Assembly: GCA_023078685.1 (NCBI GenBank) | Contig: JALGAS010000002.1 | Location: 2,976,001-3,040,000 of the forward strand | DNA length: 64,000 nt | Origin: Neopestalotiopsis rosae | Lineage: Eukaryota; Ascomycota; Sordariomycetes; Amphisphaeriales; Sporocadaceae | Reading direction: 5' to 3' | In this document: piece by piece, positions 37,501-47,833 of the stretch | Layout: each line of letters starts with the position of its first letter | Position numbering within the stretch: position 1 is the first letter of the stretch | Translations under genes and position numbers: made by a program | The notes under the pieces: model-generated | Told to the model about the DNA's origin: nothing | The model's input: the letters and a program-made list of their open reading frames with translations, nothing else | Databases searched by the model: none

Positions 37501-38141
37501 GGCCGCCGAGATATATCCCTGGTGTATGGTGATGGGAGGTGCTGTAAAGAGCCGGGGATCACCATATACCGTAGAATTTTAATACAAGAAACACGCTGCA
37601 CTGATGATAGATAATGACCTGGAGTCACTGGGTTGAATATACCCTCTGAATGCGGCCGGACAATGGTGATAGTATACAGGGCAGCCGCTAGAGTGTGTTG
37701 CAGCAATACGATTCAACGCGCCGTTTCTCCCGTAGTGCAGAGCAGAAAGCTGGGGTTATACGGAGAACCCCTAGGTAATCAAGGTAAGGTTGGTTAGACA
37801 AGTGCCGAAGAGCGTGTCTGGGTTGCAGTGCAGCAAATACGGAAGAGAGCCATTGATTCAGCCCATCCACAGCTGAAGACTTGCGCTGACAATCATTGTA
37901 CATGGGCCATTGGGATAACAAGGGATAATGGCGAAGGAAGGCGGCAGGACAGGCGGAAGAATGCTGCTTCAGGCGTCGAGAGGGAATCGCATCGTGTCGT
38001 GAAAACAAATCGCAAATGCAGGAGGTTTATTTTTGGCATCATTGAACATGGGGTCCGAGGGGCCGTCCCTCAATTCTCAGCCACCCAAAACCACCTATTC
38101 AGCAGCGACCCCCAACTTGTCTCTGGCTATTTATATACTCG

Positions 38142-38149
38142 TCACGTGA
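38142..38149. promoter_or_regulatory. TCACGTGA palindrome (E-box/CDEI-like)
   Basis: An 8-bp perfect palindrome with a CACGTG core, the site type bound by Cbf1-like bHLH factors in yeasts. It lies about 640 bases upstream of the Abp2-like gene. Function is inferred from the motif only. Confidence 0.35.
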
Positions 38150-38268
38150 TGCAATATGCACTACGCCTGCCATTGGCAAATGCATACATACCTATACACA
38201 CTCAGACATAGTGACGGATATAGTCGGCATATATATTGAGCTGTGGTGTTTTGCCCTTTGTCTTCCAT

Positions 38269-38496
38269 TTACAACAAATCGCAAAGTCTCCCTTCTGTGG
38301 GATTCCGAGGAGCAGTGAGCGGCTCGCAGTTGGGCCATACATAGTAGCACTCCATCGTTGGGCAAGTGATGGCAGGCTTGTTGGTTGCTTGTACACAAAT
38401 ACATAGGTTGCATGATCCAGCAGAATTGCGCCTCAGTCCTTCGATACTTTGGAAGCAGATAGCCAAGACGTTGACGAGTTGTTCCCCGATTCCCAT
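38269..38496 (-). CDS. Candidate cysteine-rich small protein, 75 aa or 3' exon
   Basis: The frame has eight cysteines (residues 14, 29, 32, 34, 45, 50, 57, 72) in a pattern C-x2-C-x-C ... C-P-x3-C ... C, as in SCNLCICVQATNK and ITCPTMEC. The frame extends upstream without a stop to about 38637. This spacing recalls small disulfide-rich secreted proteins. The ATG at 38496 is followed by only a weak hydrophobic stretch, so a signal peptide may lie on an upstream exon that I could not place with confidence. It may also be chance or a decayed gene. No family is assigned. Confidence 0.3.
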   Translation of the reverse strand: MGIGEQLVNVLAICFQSIEGLRRNSAGSCNLCICVQATNKPAITCPTMECYYVWPNCEPLTAPRNPTEGRLCDLL

Positions 38497-39624
38497 GTTG
38501 CTTCCTGTTTGTCCATTCCGGATGAGTTTCGTGCTTGAGGACTTATGGACGTTTTGACGGTTGGCATAATTGATCAAAACCACAAAAAAAGAACAGGCTA
38601 TTAAACCAGAAGTATACCCCCTAAGTTGAAGCCACACATATGTGTAGTTTTCCCTCGTTGAAGAGGCTATCGGGACAAGAGTAGCATGACTGCCAGTGCT
38701 ACATTACACACAAGACCAAACTTCCGGCAACTGCCAGACAAGCAGGCATAGACATACAGCCTTACGAACCTTGTGCGAATCATTTCATAATAGGTAGTTG
38801 TAGCACGGCTGATATCAAAATATTAATAATATGAGCGAATCAATTACTTGATAGAACTGATTGAAGTTCAGTATGAATGCGCACATGCTGAACTTGGCTT
38901 GGACGGACCAAGATGATCGAAATCAGTGACCATCAGAATAATATCCTTGGCGCCCCTATCATGATAAAAACTGATAAAGAAAACTAGCCGGTTCTGACGA
39001 GGCGATCTAGTGCGCATGATTCACAAACCAAAACCTGACGGTGGCTTGAGAGACATGTGAAAGCCCGTTGCTCGATTCAAGCATAAACGTCTGAAATGAG
39101 ACATTTCGGAAAACGCGGGGAGGACAGGGGGCTTATGGGGGGCATAGCACTACCGATACAGGCGGTAGGGGGTGCTGTTGTGCGCTCCTAGCTGAGAGAT
39201 GCAGTGACAGCAGCTGCCCAGTGGGACGGTCGCGCACCCAAGAACTACCCTGCAGTTGCCCGCCTGTCAGTGAATGGAAACACCCGAATTGCCAGCAGGC
39301 CAGTGACATCAGTCGGACCTCGGCTTCATCTCTTTTGAACAAGCTCCATTCACCTCCCCCCCAAGCCGACACCAGAAAAAGTAGAAGGGTGTGCGATCAT
39401 CTGAAAAGGGAACAGGAGAAACATTTTCTTTGCTTTCCTAGGATATGAGCGCAACAGTCTTCAGTCTATTGACTTTTATTCATACCAGACTCGTTGCTCC
39501 AGACTGAAAGCTAGATAACCACAACGATACGATACCCATTTCCACCTCTCTTATTACTTTACAGAACTCCACATACTACTGATAGTCGAGTATATCACAA
39601 TCCACTACATACCAAACAACAATC

Positions 39625-40767
39625 ATGGCTCCGGCAGCTTCGAAACCCGTGATTCCGCAAAACGACAATGTTGCGCACGCCCTGGCTGGTGCCGGCGGCG
39701 GCGTGCTGTCCATGATCTTGACGTAAGGCCCTCTCTCCTCGCTTCATATCATCTCCCTCCGTAATCGGCTATCAATATGGTGTCATTGCCCCGGCTAACT
39801 CAAAGGAAACATACAGATACCCCCTCATCACCCTCTCGACGCGCGCACAAGTCGAGTCGACCCGAGGCGAGACGCCCTTTATGACGGCGGTGAAGCGCAT
39901 CATTGCGCGCGAGGGCGTCTCGGGCCTGTACGCCGGGCTGGACTCGGCCGTGTTCGGCATCAGCGTCACCAACTTTGTCTACTACTACTGGTACGAGTGG
40001 ACGCGGGCCTTTTTCGAGGCCGCCGCCGTAAAGGCCGGGCGCGCGTCCTCCAAGCTGACCACGGTCGAGTCCATGATGGCCGGCGCCCTCGCCGGCTCCG
40101 CCACCGTCATCCTCACCAACCCCATCTGGGTCGTCAACACGCGCATGACGACGCGCAAGCAGGACATTGAGGAGGAAAAGGGCGCCGGCCAGCCGGGCGC
40201 CGAGAGGAAGCGCAGCCCGACCACCATCGGCACCCTGCTCGCCCTCCTCAAGGAGGAGGGGCCCCAGGCCCTGTTCCGCGGCGTGGTCCCCGCCCTCGTC
40301 CTCGTCATCAACCCCATCCTGCAGTATACCCTCTTTGAGCAGATGAAGAACGTGGTCGAGAAGAAGCGCCGCATCACCCCCGGCGTCGCCTTTGTCCTGG
40401 GCGCTCTCGGCAAGCTCTTCGCCACCAGCATCACCTACCCGTACATCACCGTCAAGTCGCAAATGCACGTTGCCGGAAACGGTCAGCGCGAGGGCATGGG
40501 ACAGGCCATCAGCCGTGTCATCAAGGAGGAGGGCTACAAGGGCTTGTACAAGGGTGAGTAATACCGATCTATTTCTACTTGGAGGAATGACCCGCGTCAT
40601 CAAACAGAACGTGGATTCGAGGCAAGATTTACTGACTAGGAACAGGTATCGCTCCCAAGGTAACGCAGAGCGTCTTGACAGCAGCTTTCTTGTTTGCATT
40701 TAAGGACGTTCTTTATGAGCAGACTGTGCGTCTGAGAGGCACAGCGGCCAAGAAGGCATTGGCCTAG
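39625..40767 (+). CDS. ANT1: Peroxisomal adenine nucleotide carrier (Ant1/Pmp47 type)
   Basis: Mitochondrial-carrier-family protein of the peroxisomal membrane that exchanges ATP for AMP/ADP to feed fatty-acid activation. Predicted 318 aa from exons 39625-39722, 39817-40553 and 40646-40767; introns of 94 and 92 nt have GTAAGG/GTGAGT donors and CAG acceptors. The three repeats carry YPLITLSTR (P35), NPIWVVNTRMT and YPYITVKSQM, and the second shows the NPIWVVNTR form typical of Pmp47/Ant1 rather than of ADP/ATP carriers. The basic loop after it (TTRKQDIEEEKG) fits the known peroxisomal targeting loop region. Codon use is strongly GC-ending. Converges on Mak10. Confidence 0.92.
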
Positions 40768-41126
40768 ATTGAGTATTGTTGGCAATCATACCTTTCTACA
40801 CGGTTACCGTGTTGTGGGTATACGTGCTAGCTCAGGGAGGTCGCATAACTAGTTCTCTAACGCCATGGCCGATCTTCCACCATAGTCCTCGTAGATTCGT
40901 CCTCATGTCGTCTAGTGGCTGAAAAGCATTGTCTCACGTCCGCCCATCGGAAAAGGGACAACCAATAGTCTTGAGGTGTAAAGTGCATAAAAGACGCCAA
41001 ATGCCGAGTGCACTGGCCTCGTGATATCTAATGTAGCAATAATACTTGTCTAAACAGCATTATATAACCTTGTGAAGTCTACTCTAATTACCTGTCATCG
41101 CTATCAGTGGCATGACCGGAGCTCCA
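40768..41126. other. Convergent 3' intergenic region
   Basis: Between the 3' ends of the peroxisomal carrier and Mak10. It should carry both terminators. Nothing else seen. Confidence 0.6.
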
Positions 41127-43705
41127 TTACGCTGATGGCGCCGACGACGACCCTGTTGAGATGATCTTGGGCACAATCCACCAGTCGTGATATCCCTTGC
41201 CCTCTTCGGGCATTTCGACGCGCAGCCCCATTTGCTCGCCGTCGAGGCCGTCGCCACACTTCTCTATCGTCTTCTGTAGCATATTCACGGCAATGCCAGC
41301 AAAGATGGTAGCTTTCTGGCAGTTCTTGACATTTGTAAGCCACCTCTCGTGGCAGCCGACTGAGAAGGTATTCTGCTCTTGCATCCGACTCAATGCCTCG
41401 TATCCCTTCTTGGCTCCGCCTACGGCACCGTCTGCATATTTGAGCAGATCGGGAATTGATGTCTCGGGCTGTAGTGTGGCCTTTGTAAAGTCATCAAAGG
41501 ATGGCAGCTGTGGCAGCCCAATATTGACAAAAGGCTTCATGCGGATCTCGTATCTCAAGAGATCATCGCTGTATGGTCGTGGTGGTGGCTTGATCAGCTT
41601 CAGGCGCTGTAACACGGTGTACAGACAGCAAAGACCGTCAGCAAACTCCCATGTGCAGGCTGCATCAAGCATCGTCACTCGGATATAGGACATGGACTTC
41701 ATGTACTTTTCCTCCTTGGCCGGGCTGTAGGTCTTGGTCGCGTTTCTGGCTTCGAACATGGATCGCATGACAAAGGTCTTGATCCGGTCACCGTGTTGGG
41801 CTCGAGTTTTTGCAACGTAATTCAGGTACCAGTACATTCCGGCAAGTTCGTCGACCTGGTAGACGGAAAGCTCAAATCCCAGCTGGACAATCCATTCCAT
41901 TTGACGCAACTTGTAAAGATACGCCCATGAGGAAAGCGGGAGTGAGTAACCGACAGGTCCATTCGGTGCAGTGTGCATTTGTTCGTCCAAAGTATGTTGC
42001 AGCAACGTATCGATCTCCTCCACGTCAGCTTGGAGGACGTCCCATTCTTGTATGCTGTGGCACAACGTCCGCCTGACGCGACATCTATTCTGGCAGAATA
42101 TCCGGTATATGTCAAGATAACAATCTGCAACCCTTTGGCGGAATATCTCCATTTGGGCAGCTGTCTGATGGCGAGGATCCATGGGGACTTCTATCGTGTC
42201 GTTTACAGGGTCAAGCTGTGGCGCATTGGGCAAACACACAATCGAGAGATCATGGTCTAGTATGTGACGGATACTATAAGCACCCAACACAATCATCTCC
42301 TTGAACATGAGACTTTGCATCAATGTTCTGATGATTACAAGTGGTTGTGGTTTCATAGATTGGAACGAGGAAACAAATGTCTGGATGCGTTAGCGTGAAA
42401 TCTTGTTAAGCCAAACGTATAGGTCTTTCTCACCATGAGACTTTGTGGATCGGAATATCTTAAGATGTCCATAGCGTTTTTGCCGTCCTCGGCCACACGC
42501 TTGAAGTGATCGCAAGTATCCTCAAAGGTGAGCTGAACGATGGGCCGCGGTGGCATTGTGCTAGCTAAACGCCGTTGCATCTTTGTACTGAAAGCTTCTG
42601 GTACTGGTGTTCCAAGCGAGTGTTGTTTCCTGAGATGGTCTAAACCACCGGCCATCATGATCCAAGGAGTCTTTAGTGATTCTGGATTTGCCCTGTGAAT
42701 GCCGAGAAGTTCCATGGCGCGCAGGAATGCCACTCTAAACTCAAGGCGGAGGTCCAGAGCTTCACGAACTTCCTTGGACAAGTGGTTGCTCATTGCCCGA
42801 AGGTCTTCCCGAGCGCTGCGCAGCAGCTCGTTTACATCTTCGAGAGATACATTCGTTAGGAGGTCGCGGTCATATGTGTTTGTCACGAAATCCTCTTCCT
42901 GTTATCCCATGTGAGCTAGGGCTGTAGTGCGTGATGGTTTCAAGGCTACCAACCTCATAGTAGAGTTCATCTTTAACAAGCTCATTGACGTACCAACACC
43001 CCTTGAGCAGGCCTATACCGTAAGCTCGGAGGACAAACAGAAATGGGGACTTCCTCCTCCATTCATCTGAGTTTCTGTCGAAATTGGCTTCATCTAAACA
43101 CATTGGCGTAGGCTGCATAAGGGTCTCGAGGTGCACACTGGTAAAGAGTGTTTGAGACAACGGATAGCCAAGATGCCAAGCCATCTATCTCCAAGTATAA
43201 GTTTCCCATTTCTGGAAAGAAAATAAAGTAAAAGGACCACATACCTCGAGACAGAGTAGCTGATCGATTATACCCAAGATCTCTTCTGGTAGCAGATTCT
43301 TGGTTACGTCATACTCTTCATCAAGAGATTCACCTTCCGAAAGACAACCACTGTCCATTTTTGGGTCCATGATCTATAAGCATAGTTAGTTTTGCAATAA
43401 ATATCTGAGAAGTGCATCACGGAGAACTTGGAATAGTAGACTCACCTCGAGAGCCGAGACCGACTCGAATAGAGTAAAGTGGCCATCTTTGATGAGCTCG
43501 CCAGGCGCCAATTCTGGTAAATACAGGTTAGTAGGGTATCCAAGATTTTGTTTTGGTTCTACGATAGAATGTTTGTTCTATACCGGTAATACATACTCTT
43601 CACGGCGGCTGCAAACTTGTCCGTGATATCTATGGCCATGATGCCGGGGTGAGAGGCAATCTGCGGCAGCAGAGGTGGGACTGGTGTTGGGCATGGCTCC
43701 TCCAT
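41127..43705 (-). CDS. MAK10: NatC N-terminal acetyltransferase auxiliary subunit Mak10/Naa35
   Basis: Large non-catalytic subunit of NatC, which acetylates N-termini beginning Met-hydrophobic on the ribosome. Predicted 751 aa from six exons: 43597-43705, 43446-43513, 43245-43373, 42954-43184, 42434-42898 and 41127-42380, with introns of 53-83 nt. The family signature is FESVSALEIMDPKMDSGC, created by joining exons 2 and 3, followed by LLPEEILGIIDQLLCLEMAW. The rest is helical as expected. I chose the ATG at 43705 (MEEPCPTPVPPLLPQ); an in-frame ATG at 43864 would add 53 residues that look like untranslated leader. The catalytic partner Mak3/Naa30 is not in the window. Confidence 0.93.
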
Positions 43706-44551
43706 GGTGAGGTACGTAAAGTTCGGTTTGGCGGACCCACGAGGGGTGAATACTTCCGTGACCGGGTTCACGTTTTGTGTAGATGCCGATCGCTGGTGAA
43801 TGCAGGCCTCTCGTACGTTGTTGGACGAAATAAATAGGATATGCAAATATTGTACGCTCCTCACTATGGCAATGAATCACCCGGATGCTCCTAGCTGATC
43901 AGAGATGAAATTGCCCAGAAATGTGTTTTAAAGACAAAAGGTGAGCATGAGTAAAAAAACCCCAGGCCCCACGAAAGGCTGCGCGGCTTTCGCATAGAGC
44001 TTGAGCTTATGGCGTGTATGATCAGAAATGCCTTTGATTTAGTGATCTAATTTGGTCAGGAATGCGATCAGTGAGAAAAAACAAAAAGAAGAAATGTAAA
44101 TTCTGGCAATATTCGGGGCAAGCAAAAAGGAATATCAAATAATGTTTTGGAGTGGTTGGCGTGCAGATGTTGAGGCTCCAAAGGACCCAGCCAGCCGAGC
44201 CTTCCCGTTGTCCTCCGCCCAAAAAGCTTGGGAGTGCGACTGGCGTAGTCCCAAGTCAATTGCCGCTTAGTGTGCAAAACGGCATCATACTGAATCCAAT
44301 CCATACGGGAGGTACATTTGACATGCAAAATTTGGCAATTACTTCAGCTTCTCAGAGGTAGAACAAGTCTATATTTTTCGGGAATTTTATACATCTGTAC
44401 AAGGGCAATGCTTTTTGTAGTGCAGCGCCCAAAAGCCGTCGTCGCCGGCCTTGCAGCTTCCCAACTTCAAAAGCACCTGGGGGATATCGCTACCTCCATT
44501 GCCCAAAATGCAGTTCCTCCGCAGTCACGGTCTCTTCGGATTCGTAGTCGT
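43706..44551. other. Intergenic, 0.85 kb
   Basis: Between Mak10 (5' end) and the ATP synthase epsilon gene (3' end), both minus strand. It holds the Mak10 promoter and the epsilon 3' UTR. No further feature. Confidence 0.6.
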
Positions 44552-44943
44552 TTATGCGGAGGCAGCCTCCTTGGTGGCAGCCACGTTGGCCTCGTTCAGG
44601 TTCTTGGGCTCACCCATCTTGCCGTTCTGTTGCGTTGAGGGATAATCCGTTAGCCGTCTATAGGCGAGCGCATCAACTGCCCAGGTTTTTCCCAACTTAC
44701 CGACCACTTTGCGAAGCGCAGATCCGACTCTCCGCGGCGCTCAGCAGCGATTCTCTTGTCCTCCTTCAAGCTTCGGCGCACGACGCGAGATGCGACCGCG
44801 AGGTAGCGGTTGTAGCTGTTTCCAGATGTTCCAGTTAGCTGCGGCTCCCTTCGAATCCAACTCGGGTCGTTCCCGGTGCAATGAGATATTACAAAGAGCC
44901 AATTGACTCACGTAAGACCGGCGGCTTTCCAGGCGAACACCAT
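44552..44943 (-). CDS. ATP15: ATP synthase subunit epsilon, mitochondrial
   Basis: Small subunit of the F1 central stalk of mitochondrial ATP synthase. Predicted 73 aa from exons 44912-44943, 44701-44815 and 44552-44626, with introns of 96 and 74 nt (GTGAGT..CAG and GTAAGT..CAG). The protein starts MVFAWKAAGLTYNRYLAVA and continues with a basic helix (RVVRRSLKEDKR) and RFAKWSNGKMGEP, the hallmark of the epsilon family (yeast Atp15 is 62 aa). The C-terminal tail is Ala/Glu/Lys-rich. No cleavable presequence is expected for this subunit. The gene is easily missed because every exon is short. It lies in tandem with the bc1 core 2 gene, 457 bases apart. Confidence 0.93.
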
Positions 44944-45400
44944 TTTGATTGTTGTTCGGGTTGTCGGGATTGATTGGTACTGTGAAATTGTTGCTAGAGG
45001 TGAAATGCTGCTACCTTGAAATTCGGCCCCTGCGAATTCGAAGGCCGAGCTAGCAATCACGTGACGCTAACCGTTCCGATCAACCACGCAGTCGATCCAT
45101 CTACATCAACCCATATATATCCGGAAGAGCTTCTATGGGCATTATTGTGACATTGGGTTATCCTTTTATTATCATTTCCGTCGTGTATATGTTACATTAT
45201 CTCAACATGTGTAAAATGAAAAAAGACCAATGGATATTACAGCACTCTTAAATCCTTTACTCTCTATACCGCATCCAAGAGGAACCTGTTCAGCTTGAAC
45301 TCAATGAAACTCTAATAGATTTACTATATGCACAGAGTACTAGTCACGATTCTACAGCACGAAGCTGAATGTTGTACAAGTCCATTCATCTTTCCCCAAT
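44944..45400. other. Intergenic, ATP15 promoter
   Basis: 457 bases between the ATP synthase epsilon start and the 3' end of the core 2 gene. It carries a TCACGTGA palindrome 114 bases upstream of the epsilon ATG. AT-rich sequence near 45.15-45.35 kb is probably the core 2 3' UTR and polyadenylation region. Confidence 0.6.
45057..45064. promoter_or_regulatory. TCACGTGA palindrome upstream of ATP15
   Basis: Perfect 8-bp palindrome with CACGTG core, 114 bases upstream of the epsilon start codon, in a good position for a promoter element. bHLH factors of the Cbf1/Tye7 type bind this site in yeasts. Role here is inferred. Confidence 0.45.
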
Positions 45401-46956
45401 CTATACCTTAAGACCAAGCTCCTCAGCATATGGCAATGCGTGCAGGTCACCAACAGCGGCAACGGTAGCCTTGCCATCAACCAGCGCCTTAGCGGCCTAT
45501 TACAGCAATATTAGTATCAGAGACAATCGAAATCTCATCCAGGGTCGGTATAACTTACAGTCTTCAGCTTCTCAGCCGTAACACCCTCCAGGCTCGCGAT
45601 CGTCTCGGCAATCTGGAAGGGCTTGCCAGTGTGGACCAGGCCAGAGCCAGCCGAAAGGATGGTCGAGACACCAGCCTCGCTGTTGGACAGAGCATCAAAC
45701 TTGGCCTTGGCAATGGCCTTGGTAAGGTCCTCCTTGCTGACGCCACCGTCAACAATGCTCTTGATAGCCTTGACGGCCTCCTGAGCGGTGCTGCGCACGA
45801 CACCGGCGCTACCAGAGATCTGGACGGTGAACAGACCAGCGTCGGAGTAAGCCAGGTTGGAAGCGAAAGCACTGGTGCCGGGGTTGGCAGCGGCGATCTT
45901 GGAGAGCAGGGTGAAGCCAGGAGTCCACTTCACGCTGGACTGACCACCAAGCAGAGCAGCCAGGACAGCAACCTCGGGCTTGAAGGTGCCGAAGCTGGAG
46001 CCGGGGAAAGCAATAACCAGGGCGTTGCCAGCAGTGTGGGCAGTGCGCGATTCACCACCAAAGTATGTCGTCGAGGCCGCGTTGAGAGAGGAGCCCGAGG
46101 AAGGAACGGACTTGAAGAACTGCTCAGACCACTTGGAGACGGCGGCAGTGCTGGCACCGTCGGCGACAATGGCGATGTTGGGCTTGGAGTAAACGGATTC
46201 GGCAAAGGCGGCAATCTTGTGTTCGTCGAGGTAGCTCTTGAGAGGAGTCGAGGGCGACGGGTAAAGCGGTGCGCCGAGACCGGTGTGGAATGCGACGGAG
46301 TGGGCTGCGTCGAGAGCCAGAGCGGAAACGTCACTGCCAACCTTGGCCTGCTTCAGGTGGATCACACGTTCAATGTCCTCGTGGAATTCGTAGGCTAGAG
46401 ATATAAATGAGCACATGGAATCGCGTCAATGGCTGCCTGCGGTAGACCTACTGGTGTACTTGGTCTGCGAGATGACCTCAGCCAACAGCTCGGTGAAGTA
46501 GGGGATATCCTCGCGCAGGAAGCTGGCCTCAAGAACGAGGGCCTCCCTGGTGTGGTATGCGTTCAATTGACCTCCGAGAAGTTCGCTCTCTCGCGTAATT
46601 CGTAGGGCGGATCGTTTCGTGGTGTTCTGTAGTAGGTGCGTCTAATTAGCTCATCGCTCTGGCTCTGGGTGGTCCGATGCCCGACATGCCTTGAAAGCAA
46701 ACTCCTCCAGACCAGCGGTCAAACCGGGAGCCGACTGGTATCTTGTTCCGGCCTTGGCAACAACGGCCAGGCGGGTAGTAGGACCATGGGAGTCTCTGGC
46801 AGCGACCTTGACGCCGGCAGTATCGGACGTCTCGAAGGTATGCGAAGAGGGAGCTGACGATGCAGCAGCGTAGCCACGACGCTGCGCAAGCTTGGTGGAA
46901 GCTTGGCGGCAGGTGGCCAGCTGGGCACCTCTCGAAAGAGCCGTCCTGGAGAACAT
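45401..46956 (-). CDS. QCR2: Cytochrome bc1 complex core protein 2
   Basis: Core 2 subunit of respiratory complex III, an M16 peptidase-fold protein with a structural role. Predicted 457 aa from exons 46690-46956, 46452-46626, 45559-46394 and 45401-45496. The join over the first intron (GC-AG, separate entry) gives LEEFAFKNTTKRSALRITRE; the others give SQTKYTTYEFHED and KLKTAAKALVDG. The first 30 residues are an Arg/Ala/Thr-rich mitochondrial presequence. The zinc motif HxxEH of active M16 peptidases is absent (AGLEEFAFK instead), as expected for core 2. Codons are strongly C-ending, consistent with high expression. I chose ATG 46956 (MFSRTALSRG); the in-frame ATG at 47034 would spoil the presequence. 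Divergent from the RPC3 gene. Confidence 0.94.
46627..46689 (-). other. GC-AG intron in QCR2
   Basis: The donor reads AAG|GCATGT and the acceptor TACTACAG, length 63 nt. Using the nearby GT (GCAT|GTCGGG) with the same acceptor would create an immediate stop (TAA), so the GC donor is needed to give the conserved FAFKNTTKRS join. Confidence 0.82.
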
Positions 46957-47833
46957 TTTGATGGGGGTGGTCGCCGACAATTGACGATCGAGGTTACGGT
47001 CTGCGTCAACACAGGTGATGGTTCTTGACCTCACTCAGAACGAAAAGCAGATGCAGGCCAATTCCGGGTTGCCAGCCGAAAAACTGCCGCCAGATTGGCC
47101 CAAGCTTTGGCCAGTCAGCCTATTAGCTTGCAGAAAATTCCAAGCAATCCAGCCAACTACTTGCAGATAGAGGCGATATGTATGCTTTTTACCACGCTCG
47201 CAACGTTTCAATTGAGTTATAGACTTATAATTTATCGAATGTGTATATATTAATGAACAATAAATAGTGAAATTGCAACCATCAGATGGAGTTGCAGTGT
47301 ATGATTCACGCGTTGTTGGCGATCCATTAATCCTACGTACAAGTCTTGAATAAACAAGTGTCTGGCAGCTGGCGGCGATTTATGCTGGCATAATGTTGAC
47401 TTGGCTATTCGCCGTTTGACGTCTGTCCCATTTTTAGCGCAATGCGAAAAAAAGTCGATGCAAAGAAGCATTTGAAAGTCGCAACTCTGCCGCTGCTCTG
47501 CTTGGGGCCCTTGCAAAAGCTCCCGCGCGCCACCATGAAATTCTGCCGCCCAAAAGTCGCATCCAATCTTTGAGATCGCCGAGCACCTACTGGATAATTT
47601 GATGACTCTTTGCTGAATCACTTAAAACGCACAACACACACAAGCTACTGCACATTCGACTCCGACCACCGAAAAGACCTACGACCAGCTTCTCCTCTTG
47701 ACAACCAATGACTCTGCGGTAGCAACTGTGGCTCTAGAGTTCGTGAGAGGTTCTCTAGATGCCGATTGAGGATCCCCCATACAATATAATCTTTTCTTCT
47801 CGGTATTGATAGGCGCCTGTCGCAAATACAGTC
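46957..47833. other. Bidirectional promoter region QCR2/RPC3
   Basis: 877 bases shared by two divergent genes. A CCAAT box (minus orientation) lies about 140 bases upstream of QCR2. An AT-rich patch near 47.2-47.3 kb separates the two promoter halves. Confidence 0.55.
47094..47098 (-). promoter_or_regulatory. CCAAT box upstream of QCR2
   Basis: ATTGG on the plus strand reads CCAAT toward QCR2, about 140 bases before its ATG. HAP-type complexes bind CCAAT and control respiratory genes in fungi. Short motif, so chance is possible. Confidence 0.4.

Larger units (their letters stand above)
37501..39624. other. Divergent intergenic region, 2.1 kb
   Basis: Shared upstream DNA of the Abp2-like gene (minus) and the peroxisomal carrier (plus). 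It contains a palindromic TCACGTGA at 38142-38149 and a candidate cysteine-rich small gene on the minus strand (separate entries). Pyrimidine-rich tracts near 39.5-39.6 kb precede the carrier start. Confidence 0.55.

Noticed and set aside
39800..40699. Open frame of 299 codons on the minus strand
   Set aside because: Antisense to the peroxisomal carrier; Gly/Asp/Leu-rich due to GC-ending codons.
45631..46398. Open frame of 255 codons on the plus strand
   Set aside because: Antisense to QCR2; caused by its C-ending codon bias.
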